A stretch of DNA of 35,879 bases. Source: Mycobacterium sp. IS-3022 (GTDB lineage: Bacteria > Actinomycetota > Actinomycetes > Mycobacteriales > Mycobacteriaceae). Within the stretch, counting starts at the first letter, position 1; each line of letters starts with the position of its first letter. Shown piece by piece: positions 1 through 8,136 of the stretch. Below the pieces are notes generated by a model, which did no database searches, was not told where the DNA came from, and saw only the letters and a list, made by a program, of their open reading frames with translations. Where the stretch lies: contig NZ_LQIN01000022.1 of NCBI RefSeq assembly GCF_001500065.1, forward strand, positions 1 through 35,879, read 5' to 3'. The position numbers were made by a program, and so were the translations under genes.

Positions 1-216
1 ACCCCGCCCATCCCGACGCGCATCGCGCCGCCCGCCATGGCACCGACCGGTATGGGCGGACTCGGCGGAATCGACGGCGGGATGGGCGGGATGGGCCATA
101 TCGGTGGTATCGGGGGCATGGGTGGTATCGGCGGTATGGGCGGCATGGGCCACATCGGCGGTATGGGCGGCATGGGCCACGTCGGCGGCATGGGAGGGAT
201 GCCCGGACACGTCTGA
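1..216 (+). CDS. Gly/Met-rich protein, C-terminal part (5' end outside window)
   Basis: An open frame enters from the left edge (frame 1 from base 1) and ends at the TGA at 214-216. It gives about 71 residues. A Pro-rich stretch (TPPIPTRIAPPAMAPTG) is followed by an almost pure Gly/Met/Ile/His tail in which GGMGGMGH-type units recur (MGHIGG, MGHVGG). I do not recognise a family. Gly-rich tails of this kind occur in exported or surface proteins of mycobacteria, but no signal peptide or domain is visible because the N-terminus is missing. Internal ATG codons (37, 52) could also act as starts of a short peptide, but nothing favours them. The next gene begins 85 bases downstream on the same strand. 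Confidence 0.6.
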   Translation, partial: TPPIPTRIAPPAMAPTGMGGLGGIDGGMGGMGHIGGIGGMGGIGGMGGMGHIGGMGGMGHVGGMGGMPGHV

Positions 217-301
217 TTCGACCCCAACGCGCCCCGTGGCAGCGTCATCTGGAACTCACTGGAGAAGGCTGCCTGAGCTTTTCGTCAAGGAGAGGAACGG
301 C

Positions 302-766
302 ATGACCATCACGCGCGAGCTGTCTGCAGTGTTCATCGTCGCGGCCGTGGCGATCGGATCAGCCGGCGCTGCCTGGGCCGGCGGGCCTCCGCAGGGTTCA
401 GCGGCCGGACTGAGCGGTACCTACAACTATCGATCCGATACCGGCAAGGTCAACACATGGGTGATCACGCCGTGTGGTCCGGGGTGCGCCGACGTAGCCG
501 TCACACCTGTCACCGACCCGAGGGTCACGCCGTATGGCGGACGCGCAATGCTGAACAACGGGCGCTGGGACATGACCGTCCAGTACGCCCAGGCGGTTCG
601 GTGCAAGCCGCCCGGTGACCACGTGACTGTTCCTGGCACAGTTGCCTTTTCGATCGACGCGGCAACGTTGAGCGGCACCGCCGTGAACACCCAGGCCGCC
701 GCGGAGTGTGGAGATCCGGCCGGGGCCACCTACCAAAGCGGCTTCACCTTGGAGAAGGTCGCGTAG
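302..766 (+). CDS. Small secreted protein of unknown function
   Basis: This protein has 154 residues. The frame is open upstream to 104, but the ATG at 302 is chosen because a strong ribosome site (AAGGAGAGG, 287-295) lies six bases before it and because a signal peptide begins exactly there: a short polar start (MTITREL), a hydrophobic core (residues 8-20) and an A-W-A cleavage site near residue 26. The mature part holds four cysteines (ITPCGPGC, VRCKPP, AECGDP), which could form two disulfides, and otherwise looks like a small beta-rich extracytoplasmic domain. It resembles conserved mycobacterial secreted hypothetical proteins; I know of no function. A hairpin follows the stop and the next gene is convergent. 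Confidence 0.8.
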   Translation: MTITRELSAVFIVAAVAIGSAGAAWAGGPPQGSAAGLSGTYNYRSDTGKVNTWVITPCGPGCADVAVTPVTDPRVTPYGGRAMLNNGRWDMTVQYAQAVRCKPPGDHVTVPGTVAFSIDAATLSGTAVNTQAAAECGDPAGATYQSGFTLEKVA

Positions 767-779
767 GCATGACAAAGCA

Positions 780-800
780 GCGCTGCCTCGAAGGCAGCGC
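780..800. terminator. Perfect hairpin between convergent genes
   Basis: GCGCTGCCT (780-788) pairs perfectly with AGGCAGCGC (792-800) around a CGA loop. No T-run follows on either strand, so this is a U-less stem. It sits 14 bases after the stop of the secreted-protein gene and 47 bases from the stop of the convergent YciI gene, so it is well placed to end transcription from both sides. Confidence 0.6.
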
Positions 801-846
801 CGCTCTGTCGGAACACCTGACGTCCGCACCTATTCGGCCCGAACGC

Positions 847-1311
847 TCAGCTGAGCCGGTCGGCCTCCGCGCGGGCCTGCGCCGCGATCTTCTCGGCGAG
901 CTCGGCCTTCCATCGGATCTCCTTTTTGATCCACGGGTTGTCCTGCGGGAACTCGCTCGTCTCCGAGACTCGCCGCACCTCGACCTTGACGCCCTTGCCC
1001 AGCGGAATCTTCTGCGCCCACTGCTTGGCCTCTTCCTTCGACGACACGTCGAGGATCCAGAACCCGTTGAACAGCTCCTTGGCCTCGGTGTACGGCCCGT
1101 CGGTGACGACCGGCGGGTCGGAGTCGAAGTCGACGACGAACCCCTCCTCGGGTCCCGTCAGACCCTCGCCGGCCAACATCACGCCGGCCTTGATGAGCTC
1201 CTCGTTGAAGCGACCCATCTCCTCGATGATCTGGTCGAAGTCGATCTCCATCTCGGCCATCGCGGCTTCGGCCTCGGGGGTGGACCGCATGATCAGCATG
1301 TAACGCGCCAT
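847..1311 (-). CDS. YciI/DGPF-domain protein
   Basis: This protein has 154 residues. It starts MARYMLIMR and carries VVTDGPYTEAKE (DGPYTE at residues 71-76), the signature of the YCII-related (DGPF) family, a dimeric alpha/beta ferredoxin-like fold. Family members are often paired with ECF sigma factors; none is visible here, so the role is unknown. The ATG at 1311 is preferred because the family starts with M-(K/A)-x-M-L-L/I and because AGAAGGAG (1321-1328, minus strand) precedes it by nine bases. An in-frame ATG at 1353 is possible but would add an unusual N-terminal extension. The C-terminal part (about residues 105-154) is charged and helical, longer than in minimal YciI proteins. It is divergent from the amidohydrolase operon. 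Confidence 0.85.
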   Translation of the reverse strand: MARYMLIMRSTPEAEAAMAEMEIDFDQIIEEMGRFNEELIKAGVMLAGEGLTGPEEGFVVDFDSDPPVVTDGPYTEAKELFNGFWILDVSSKEEAKQWAQKIPLGKGVKVEVRRVSETSEFPQDNPWIKKEIRWKAELAEKIAAQARAEADRLS

Positions 1312-1450
1312 CGTTCTCGTCTCCTTCTCCGGTGGGGTGACGGGCTCGTTCATCGTGCCCTCACAACTACGTCGAACGGGACCCCTGCGCAATCGACACG
1401 GCGCCCAGAATTTTTCCGCAGAATTTTCCCCCCACTGAGAGGATGACCCA
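1312..1450. promoter_or_regulatory. Divergent intergenic region (YciI / amidohydrolase)
   Basis: These 139 bases must hold the promoters for both the minus-strand YciI gene and the plus-strand amidohydrolase operon. On the minus strand, TTGCGC and TAGTTG are separated by 17 bases and could be -35/-10 elements. Near the operon start an AT-rich patch contains the direct repeat CAGAATTTT at 1406 and 1419 (13 bases apart). The ribosome site GAGAGGA (1437-1443) precedes the ATG at 1451 by seven bases. Confidence 0.4.
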
Positions 1451-3055
1451 ATGGCGAGCGCTGACCTGGTCATTCGCGGAACCGTGCTCACCGTCGACGA
1501 CCGACAGCCGACCGCCGAGGCGCTCGCGGTCACCGACGGCCGCATCGTGGCGGTCGGAGACCGCGGCGATATCGACACGTGGATCGGTCCCGACACTCGC
1601 ACGCTCGACATCGGAGACGGCTGCGTGATGCCGGGTCTGGTGGAGGCGCACGGGCATCCGCTGATGGAGGCGATCGTGCTCTCCGAGCGGATGGTCGACA
1701 TCCGGCCGGTCACGCTGCGCGACGCGGCGGCCGTCGTCGACGCCATTCGGCGCGAGGTCGCCAGCCGGGGGAGCGACGGTGCGTTTCTCAACGGCTGGGA
1801 TCCGTTGCTGCAGCCGGGCCTGCCGGAGCCGACGCTGGCTTGGCTCGACGAGCAGGCGCCCGAGACGCCACTGGTGATCGTGCACAACTCCGGGCACAAG
1901 GCGTTCTTCAACAGCGCCGCTGCGCGCAAGCTCGGGCTCACCCGCGACACCCCCGACCCGAAGGGCGCGCGCTACGGCCGCGACGCCAACGGCGATCTCG
2001 ACGGCACCGCCGAGGAGACCGGCGCCGTCTTCGGCCTGCTGGCCGGCGTCATCAACCCCAGCGACTATCCGGCGATGCTGCACGCTGAACTGCGCCGGCT
2101 CAACCGGGCCGGGCTGACGACATGTTCGGAGATGGCGTTCGACCCGGTGTTCCGGCCGGTGATCGAGCAGTTGCGCGGCGACCTGACCGTGCGACTTCGG
2201 GTCTACGAGATCTCCAACGCACAGATGGAAACCGACATGTCGCCGGGCAACGGCGACGACCTGTTCCGGCAGACCGGCATCAAGATCTGGGTCGACGGGT
2301 CACCGTGGATCGGCAACATCGACCTGTCGTTCCCGTATCTCGACACCGACGCCGTCCGCACGATCGGCGTCGCGCCGGGGTCGTGCGGGCACGCCAACTA
2401 CACCCGCGAGCAGCTGACCGAGATCGTGCACGCCTACTTCCCGAAGGGCTGGCCGATGGCCTGCCACGTGCAGGGCGACGCCGGGGTCGACACCATCCTC
2501 GACGTGTACGAGGACGCGCTGCGGCGCTGGCCGCGCGCGGACCACCGGCTGCGGCTCGAGCACGTCGGCGCGATCCGCGACGAGCAGCTTCAGCGCGCCC
2601 ACGACCTCGGCGTGACGTGCTCCATCTTCGTCGACCAGATCCACTACTGGGGCGACATCATCGTCGACGGCCTGTTCGGCGCCGAGCACGGAACCCGTTG
2701 GATGCCTTGCGGATCCGCGGTTGCGACCGGGATGCGCATCTCGTTGCACAACGATCCGCCGGTCACCCCGGAAGAGCCGTTGCGCAACATCAGCGTCGCG
2801 GCCACCCGCATCGCGCCCAGCGGCCGGGTGATCGGGCCCGAGCAGCGGATCTCCGTCGAACAGGCCATTCGCGCGCAGACGCTCGACGCTGCGTATCAAC
2901 TGTTTTCCGACGACGTGATCGGCTCGCTGGAGGTCGGCAAGTACGCCGACCTGGTGGTGCTGTCGGCCGATCCGCGTGCGGTGCCGCCGGAACAGATCGC
3001 CGATCTCGAGGTGCGGGCGACCTTCCTGGCGGGCAAGCAGGTCCACGGCGAATGA
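1451..3055 (+). CDS. YtcJ-like metal-dependent amidohydrolase
   Basis: This protein has 534 residues and belongs to the amidohydrolase superfamily, Amidohydro_3 / YtcJ type; the likely M. tuberculosis counterpart is Rv0552. It should hydrolyse an amide or related C-N bond in the cytoplasm; the substrate is unknown. Visible features: an N-terminal beta-sandwich (DLVIRGTVLTVD), the first metal motif H67-x-H69 in VEAHGHP, lysine K278 in GIKIWVDGS, H339 in ACHVQGD, H371 in LRLEHVG, D435 in LHNDPP, and the C-terminal sandwich return (GSLEVGKYADLVVL). All expected metal ligands appear intact. Ribosome site GAGAGGA lies seven bases before the ATG. The stop overlaps the next start as ATGA (3052-3055), implying translational coupling to the exporter gene. 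Confidence 0.9.
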   Translation: MASADLVIRGTVLTVDDRQPTAEALAVTDGRIVAVGDRGDIDTWIGPDTRTLDIGDGCVMPGLVEAHGHPLMEAIVLSERMVDIRPVTLRDAAAVVDAIRREVASRGSDGAFLNGWDPLLQPGLPEPTLAWLDEQAPETPLVIVHNSGHKAFFNSAAARKLGLTRDTPDPKGARYGRDANGDLDGTAEETGAVFGLLAGVINPSDYPAMLHAELRRLNRAGLTTCSEMAFDPVFRPVIEQLRGDLTVRLRVYEISNAQMETDMSPGNGDDLFRQTGIKIWVDGSPWIGNIDLSFPYLDTDAVRTIGVAPGSCGHANYTREQLTEIVHAYFPKGWPMACHVQGDAGVDTILDVYEDALRRWPRADHRLRLEHVGAIRDEQLQRAHDLGVTCSIFVDQIHYWGDIIVDGLFGAEHGTRWMPCGSAVATGMRISLHNDPPVTPEEPLRNISVAATRIAPSGRVIGPEQRISVEQAIRAQTLDAAYQLFSDDVIGSLEVGKYADLVVLSADPRAVPPEQIADLEVRATFLAGKQVHGE

Positions 3056-4611
3056 CCCGGTCGGCCGCCGGCACCGACGGCGACCTGCCCGTGGTGTCGG
3101 GGCTCGCGGCGACCATGACGGTCTCGGCGATGGGCCTGGGCTACAGCATCACCGCCGCCGACCCGACGATCCTGTCCGCCAACATCTCCGAGGTTCGGGT
3201 GGGCCTGCAGCTGTCGCCGAGTACGGCGAGCTTCGTGGCCAGCCTGGCCACCCTCACATTGGCCGCCGCCGTGCTGGGTGCGGGTGCTCTCGGCGACCGC
3301 TACGGCATGCGTCGCATGTTCACGCTCGGATTGCTCGGCACGATTGTGTTCGGTGCGCTCGCCGCCGCGGCGCCCAACAGCGCGGTGCTGATCGCCGCCC
3401 GAGCCGGCAGCGGCGTGGCGTTCGCCTTCCTGCTGGGCTTGTCGCTGGCCATCATCAACGCGGTCTTCCCGCCGGAGCGCCGCGCGGCCGCGATCGCGTT
3501 GTACCTGGGCGCGGGCTTCGCGCTTACGACGCCGATGCCTGCGGTGGGCAGCCTGCTGGCTGAGCATATCGGTTGGCGCACAGGATTTCTGGTGGCGCCG
3601 GTCGCGGCGTTCGTCGCACTGGCCATTCATCTGCGTTTCGTGCCCGAAACGCCCCGCGCGCAACGCCGGCTCGATGTCGCCGGCCTGCTCCTGGTCGCCA
3701 CCTCGTTGCTCGCACTGGTGTACGGCATTTCGCGATTGCAGGGCGGGCTGCACAGCGATGCGCTCGTTTCCATGCTGGTGGGTGTCGTCGCCGGCGCGGC
3801 GTTCGTGATGCGTGAGAACCGAACCCCCGACCCGGCGCTGGACTTGCGGATATTCCGCTCCGGCCGGTTCAACGCCGCGGTCATTGCGGGAACGACGTTC
3901 AACTTCTTGACCGGCGGGTCGACGATCCTGTTCGCCTTCTATCTGGTCACCGTGCGCGGCGAGTCGCCGGCGTTGCTGGGCATGCTCTTGGTGCCGGCGA
4001 CGGTGCTACAGGCACTGGCGGCGACCGGTTCAGGGCGAGCCGCCGAAAAGTTCGGCGACCGTGCGGTTCTCGTGAGCGGCCTGCTGCTGCTTCTGGCGGC
4101 CCTTCTGATGCTGACCGTCGTCGACGAGCACACATCGCTGATCGTGTTCTTCTTCGCGGTGGCGCTGAACGCGATCGGTGGCGCGGTGGTGCAGACCCCG
4201 CAGTCGACGATCATGATGTCGGCGGCCCCGCCTGACCTCGGAGGCTCGGTGTCGGCGGTGAAATCAGCGGTCGGGCAGGCCGGATACTCGTTGGGGCCAG
4301 CGTTGTTCGCGCTGATCGGCACCACGCTGTTCGCGCACGACGCCATGCGCAGGCTCGCCGGATCCGGCCTCACCGTCGATGAGGCGCGCGAGGCGCTGCG
4401 CGTCGCGCACGGCACCTCCGTCGCGTCGACCGGCGGTGCCAATATCGTTGACCCGCAAAGGGCTCGGCAAGTCGTCGAGGGCGCGACCGCGAGCATGCTC
4501 GACGCCATCCACACCCTCGGCCTCATGATGTCCGCGGTGCCGATCGCCGCCATCGTCCTGGCCCTGGTGCTGCTTCGACCTAGTCGCACAACCGAGGAGG
4601 AGCTCCGATGA
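3052..4611 (+). CDS. MFS transporter, probable drug/metabolite exporter
   Basis: This protein has 519 residues. The open frame extends far upstream inside the amidohydrolase gene, but the ATG at 3052 is chosen because it overlaps the previous stop (ATGA) and places the first membrane segment about 20 residues in. Motif A is clear between TM2 and TM3 (LGDRYGMRR), and the length and hydrophobic pattern fit a 14-helix DHA2-type drug:H+ antiporter. A motif C-like stretch (GAGFALTTPMPAVGSLL) supports an exporter rather than an importer. A periplasmic or cytoplasmic insert of about 60 residues (LTVDEAREALRVAHG and following) lies before the last helix. It is coupled at both ends by ATGA overlaps to the hydrolase and to the ABC-2-like protein, so the three products probably work on one compound. 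Confidence 0.88.
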   Translation: MTRSAAGTDGDLPVVSGLAATMTVSAMGLGYSITAADPTILSANISEVRVGLQLSPSTASFVASLATLTLAAAVLGAGALGDRYGMRRMFTLGLLGTIVFGALAAAAPNSAVLIAARAGSGVAFAFLLGLSLAIINAVFPPERRAAAIALYLGAGFALTTPMPAVGSLLAEHIGWRTGFLVAPVAAFVALAIHLRFVPETPRAQRRLDVAGLLLVATSLLALVYGISRLQGGLHSDALVSMLVGVVAGAAFVMRENRTPDPALDLRIFRSGRFNAAVIAGTTFNFLTGGSTILFAFYLVTVRGESPALLGMLLVPATVLQALAATGSGRAAEKFGDRAVLVSGLLLLLAALLMLTVVDEHTSLIVFFFAVALNAIGGAVVQTPQSTIMMSAAPPDLGGSVSAVKSAVGQAGYSLGPALFALIGTTLFAHDAMRRLAGSGLTVDEAREALRVAHGTSVASTGGANIVDPQRARQVVEGATASMLDAIHTLGLMMSAVPIAAIVLALVLLRPSRTTEEELR

Positions 4612-5912
4612 CCCACGTTCGCACCCCACGCCACGTCGCGCCCAATCCATACGCCACGCTGCGAACCCCGCGGTTCTGGCTCTCGCCGATCATCGTTGCG
4701 CTGACGGTGTTCTCGGCGCTGGCCGCCCTGTACCTCGCCGGCATCCTCAACCCGACGACGAATCTGCGGCACTTCCCGGTCGCGATCGTCAACGCCGATG
4801 CCGGACCCGCCGGAAAGCAGATCGTCGACGGCCTCACCTCCGGGCTCGACTCCGAACAGTTCGACGTGCGCGTGCTCACGGCAGACGAGGCCGAACGGCA
4901 GTTGGGCACCGCGGAAATCTACGGGGCGGTCCAGATACCGCAGGACTTCTCGGCCAGGCTCGAGCAGTTCGGACAGGGCGCGCTGCGGCCCGGGCAGCTG
5001 AGCAGGCCGGTCGTCACGATCTCGCTCAACCCCCGCGCCTCCACACTCGGCGCGAGCATCGCGGGGGAGGCGTTGGGCAAGGCCGTCCGCGCCATCGACA
5101 CCAGGGTGGGCGAGCAGCTGTCGGCACGGGTGACGCGCGAGGCCGCCGGGCCGCTGCCCGCAGCGGCGTCGCTGCTACTGGCAAACCCGATCGACGTTCA
5201 GGTCAGCGACGCGAACCCGCTGCCGAACGGCACCGGCAACGGGCTGTCCGCCTTCTACTACGCGCTCCTGCTGCTACTTGCCGGATTCACCGGCAGCATC
5301 ATCGTCAGCTCGCTGGTCGATTCGATGCTCGGCTTCGTGCCCGCCGAGCTCGGCCCGGTGTACCGGCTCGCGGAGCAGGTCAAGATCTCCCGGTTTCGGA
5401 CGCTGCTGGTGAAGTGGTTGTTCATGGTCATCCTCGCCGTGCTCACCTCGGCGATCTACATCGCGATCGGGGCCGCGCTGGGCATGCCGGTGCCCAACGT
5501 GTGGACATTGTGGGCGTACGGCGCCTTCACGATCACCGCGGTAGGGATCACCGCGACCTCGCTGATCGCCGCGCTGGGCTCGATGGGTCTGCTGGTGAAC
5601 CTGTTCATCTTCGTGATGCTCGGCCTACCGTCGAACGGCGCGACCATCCCTCTCGAGGCGGCACCCTCGTTCTTCGGTTGGCTCGCGAGGTTCGAGCCCA
5701 TGCACCAGGTGTTCCTCGGCGCCCGTGCCCTGCTGTACTTCGACGGGCGCGCGGACGCCGGTCTCACCCACGCCCTTGTCATGTCGACGATCGGGCTGGC
5801 GATCGGCCTCGTCGTCGGCGCCGTCGTCACCCGTTTCTACGACCGCCGCGGCCTGCGCCGCGAACACGTCCCCGCCGATGCGCAGGCGCCGATCTCGGCC
5901 AATCCCGACTGA
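4608..5912 (+). CDS. YhgE/Pip or ABC-2-like membrane protein (DUF3533/SNG1 type)
   Basis: This protein has 434 residues. One membrane helix near residues 25-46 is followed by an extracytoplasmic domain of about 165 residues (VAIVNADAGPAGKQIVDGL at its start, typical of YhgE/Pip and DUF3533 proteins) and then five to six helices packed in residues 210-415, as in ABC-2 transporter permeases. No ATP-binding partner is encoded nearby. Family members are linked to export or phage-infection phenotypes; the true role is unsettled. The ATG at 4608 overlaps the MFS stop (ATGA) and is preceded by a strong ribosome site GAGGAGGAG (4594-4602). It is the third gene of the coupled operon. The next gene begins 30 bases downstream on the same strand. 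Confidence 0.8.
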   Translation: MTHVRTPRHVAPNPYATLRTPRFWLSPIIVALTVFSALAALYLAGILNPTTNLRHFPVAIVNADAGPAGKQIVDGLTSGLDSEQFDVRVLTADEAERQLGTAEIYGAVQIPQDFSARLEQFGQGALRPGQLSRPVVTISLNPRASTLGASIAGEALGKAVRAIDTRVGEQLSARVTREAAGPLPAAASLLLANPIDVQVSDANPLPNGTGNGLSAFYYALLLLLAGFTGSIIVSSLVDSMLGFVPAELGPVYRLAEQVKISRFRTLLVKWLFMVILAVLTSAIYIAIGAALGMPVPNVWTLWAYGAFTITAVGITATSLIAALGSMGLLVNLFIFVMLGLPSNGATIPLEAAPSFFGWLARFEPMHQVFLGARALLYFDGRADAGLTHALVMSTIGLAIGLVVGAVVTRFYDRRGLRREHVPADAQAPISANPD

Positions 5913-5942
5913 CCCCGGGCCTCGTCATGGCAGGCTCGATAC

Positions 5943-7508
5943 ATGTCTGAGCTGCCTGTGCCGCGCTTCCTCGACGAACGGCTCGCACACTGGGCCGAAA
6001 CCAAACCCGACGCCGAGGCGATGACGTTTCTCGACCGCACGTGGACATGGGCCGAATGGAACGACCGGGTGCGCCGGCTCGCCGGCGCGCTGAAGGAGCG
6101 GGGCGTCGGCCGCGGCGACGTGGTGGCGTTCCTGGACAAGAACCATCCGGCGTGTGTCGAGCTGACGCTGGCGGCCGCGTCGCTGGGAGCCGCCAACGCG
6201 ATCATCAACTTCCGGCTGGCCGCCGACGAACTCGACTACGTGATCAACGACTCCGGTGCCAAGCTGCTGATCGTCGGGACCGAATTCAAGCCGTCGATCG
6301 AGAAGATCCGCGACAAGTTGGCGAACGTAGAGCAGGTCGTCGAGGTCACGCCCGAAGGTGGTGACGGTGACGAGTACGAGGCGATGCTCTCCGCGGCGAA
6401 ACCGGTCGGTCGCGGCGATGAGGTGCAGCCCGACGACGTCGTCATCGTCATGTACTCGTCGGGGACGACCGGACGTCCCAAGGGTGTGCAGCTGACGCAC
6501 GCCAACCTCATCGCGCACACCGTCAACGCCCACAACGGGTGGGGTTTCGACGAGGGCGACAAGAGCATGGTGTCGATGCCGCTGTTCCACGTCGGCGGGT
6601 CCTCCTATGTGCAGTTCGGGATTCACGACGGCGTGCCGACGGTGATGACCCGCGAGGTCGACGGCATGTCGCTGGCGGGCGCGATTCTCAAGGGCGCGAA
6701 CCGCACATTCCTGGTGCCGGCGGTGCTGGCGAAGGTGCTCGAATCGGGCGAGGACGCGGTGAAGCTGTTCGGGTCGTTGAAGACCTACGTCTATGGCGCG
6801 TCGCCGATGCCGCTGCCGCTGCTGCGGGCGGCGTTGGAAGCTTGGCCCAACACCGATTTCATCCAGGTGTACGGGCTGACCGAGGTGTGCGGCGTGATCA
6901 GCCAGTTGCTGCCCGAGGACCACCGCTCGGGGATCGAGGAGCGGATGGTCAGCGCGGGACGGGTGATACCCGGCGCGGAGGTGCGCGTGGTGGACCCGGA
7001 AACGCTGGAAGACGTGGCGACGGGTGAGCAGGGTGAATTGTGGTTCCGCACACCGCAACTGATGAAGGGCTACCACAACAAGCCCGATGCGACGGCGGAG
7101 GCGATCACCAGCGACGGCTGGTTCCGCACCGGCGACATCGGTCGGATCGACGAGGACGGCTACATCTTCGTCGAGGACCGGCTCAAGGACATGATCATCT
7201 CCGGCGGGGAGAACATCTACTCGATCGAGGTCGAACGCGTTGTCGCCGAGCATCCGGCGGTGGCCGACGTCGCGGTCATCGGCGTGCCCGACGAGAAGTG
7301 GGGCGAAGTGGTCAAAGCCGTTGTCTCGCTCGAGGGTGAGGCCACGCCCGAGGAGATCATCGCCTGGTGCCGCGAGCGGCTGGCGGCCTACAAGTGCCCG
7401 AAGACCGTCGACATCACCGACGAGCTACCGCGCAATCCGACCGGCAAGGTCCTCAAGAAAGAGCTGCGCAAGCCGTACTGGGAGGGTCGCGACCGCGCGA
7501 CGGTGTAA
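5943..7508 (+). CDS. Fatty-acyl-CoA synthetase (FadD family, possibly FadD8)
   Basis: This protein has 521 residues and is an AMP-forming acyl-CoA synthetase of the ANL superfamily: carboxylate + ATP + CoA to acyl-CoA. The phosphate-binding loop YSSGTTGRPKG is at residues 171-181, the adenine-site motif reads VYGLTEVCG, the aspartate motif is GWFRTGDIGR, the hinge is DRLKDMIISGGENIYSIEVE, and the catalytic lysine K502 lies in PTGKVLKKEL. All core motifs are intact. Position next to the Rv0552-like hydrolase suggests the Rv0551c (fadD8) counterpart, but I cannot verify orthology, so no symbol is given. The ribosome site is weak (GGCAGG, 5929-5934). It may be co-transcribed with the three genes upstream. 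A nested stem structure follows the stop. Confidence 0.9.
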   Translation: MSELPVPRFLDERLAHWAETKPDAEAMTFLDRTWTWAEWNDRVRRLAGALKERGVGRGDVVAFLDKNHPACVELTLAAASLGAANAIINFRLAADELDYVINDSGAKLLIVGTEFKPSIEKIRDKLANVEQVVEVTPEGGDGDEYEAMLSAAKPVGRGDEVQPDDVVIVMYSSGTTGRPKGVQLTHANLIAHTVNAHNGWGFDEGDKSMVSMPLFHVGGSSYVQFGIHDGVPTVMTREVDGMSLAGAILKGANRTFLVPAVLAKVLESGEDAVKLFGSLKTYVYGASPMPLPLLRAALEAWPNTDFIQVYGLTEVCGVISQLLPEDHRSGIEERMVSAGRVIPGAEVRVVDPETLEDVATGEQGELWFRTPQLMKGYHNKPDATAEAITSDGWFRTGDIGRIDEDGYIFVEDRLKDMIISGGENIYSIEVERVVAEHPAVADVAVIGVPDEKWGEVVKAVVSLEGEATPEEIIAWCRERLAAYKCPKTVDITDELPRNPTGKVLKKELRKPYWEGRDRATV

Positions 7509-7517
7509 TTCAACGCC

Positions 7518-7573
7518 CGATTGTGAATCCGCCGACGCTGGAGCGGCTCAAAGCGTCGCCAGTTGCACAATCG
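7518..7573. terminator. Nested stem structure between convergent fadD-like gene and tspO
   Basis: Outer arms CGATTGTG (7518-7525) and CACAATCG (7566-7573) are perfect complements. Inside them CGACGCT (7533-7539) pairs with AGCGTCG (7552-7558). There is no T-run. It fills the whole 69-base gap between the stops of two convergent genes, which suits a bidirectional terminator or a protective 3' end. Confidence 0.55.
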
Positions 7574-7577
7574 GCGC

Positions 7578-8057
7578 CTAACGGTTCAACCACCAGATGT
7601 GCGTCGAGAGCGCCGTGGCGAATGCGCACCACAGCGGGTACAGCGCAAGCGGGGCTGCGCGGCCCCCTTGCACAACCATCGCTCGACGCGTGAGGTCGGC
7701 GCTGCTCAAGGTCAACGCACCGGCCGCGACAGCGGACGTCGCCAACCGGTGCTGGTTGAAGAACAGCCAGGACCAGCTCCCGTTGAGCACCAGGTTCGCG
7801 GCCAGCGCCGCGAGGTAGCGGCGTCGTTGTTCGGACTGCTCACGGCGGTCCAACTCGTCGAGTGTCGAGGCCGACACCACCGCGATGTCGGCGTACAGCA
7901 CCGGCCAGACAATCGGAAACGCTTGGCGCGGTGGCTGATACGGCGGCTTGCGCAGCGCCGCGTACCACGCGGATTGCGCCGACCGGCTCGCCAGCCCACC
8001 GATGACCGCCGTCGCCGTGACGGCCAGACCGGACGGGATCAAGGTACGGATTCGCAC
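7578..8057 (-). CDS. tspO: TspO/MBR family membrane protein
   Basis: This protein has 159 residues and is a tryptophan-rich sensory protein of the TspO/peripheral benzodiazepine receptor family: five membrane helices that bind porphyrins and related ligands. Diagnostic features are WYAALRKPPYQPPRQAF followed by VWPVLY, LNGSWSWLFF in helix 3, and a Trp-rich C-terminus (HIWWLNR). The GTG at 8057 is chosen as start because GAGGAG (8062-8067, minus strand) lies four bases before it. The in-frame ATG at 8075, which would add six residues, has no ribosome site upstream. It is convergent with the acyl-CoA synthetase and divergent from menC; no functional link with either is evident. Confidence 0.88.
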   Translation of the reverse strand: MRIRTLIPSGLAVTATAVIGGLASRSAQSAWYAALRKPPYQPPRQAFPIVWPVLYADIAVVSASTLDELDRREQSEQRRRYLAALAANLVLNGSWSWLFFNQHRLATSAVAAGALTLSSADLTRRAMVVQGGRAAPLALYPLWCAFATALSTHIWWLNR

Positions 8058-8136
8058 GTCGCTCCTCGCATTCATTTAAGTTGCTTAAGCATGCCCGGGA
8101 CCGCGCGGGTTCAAACATCGGCCTCGACGCGGCACT

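Noticed and set aside
847..1353. Longer YciI protein starting at ATG 1353
   Set aside because: It has a weaker ribosome site and would add 14 residues not expected for the family; ATG 1311 has the better site and family-typical start.
1406..1427. Direct repeat CAGAATTTT upstream of the amidohydrolase operon as an operator
   Set aside because: The two copies are short, AT-rich and 13 bases apart; no neighbouring regulator exists, so it is mentioned only as part of the spacer.
2122..3051. Upstream in-frame extension of the MFS gene
   Set aside because: It lies out of frame inside the amidohydrolase gene and is Arg-rich nonsense; the ATGA overlap at 3052 gives the natural start.
5925..7253. 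442-codon minus-strand open frame opposite the acyl-CoA synthetase
   Set aside because: The plus-strand frame has all acyl-CoA synthetase motifs; the minus frame has biased composition and no recognisable domain.
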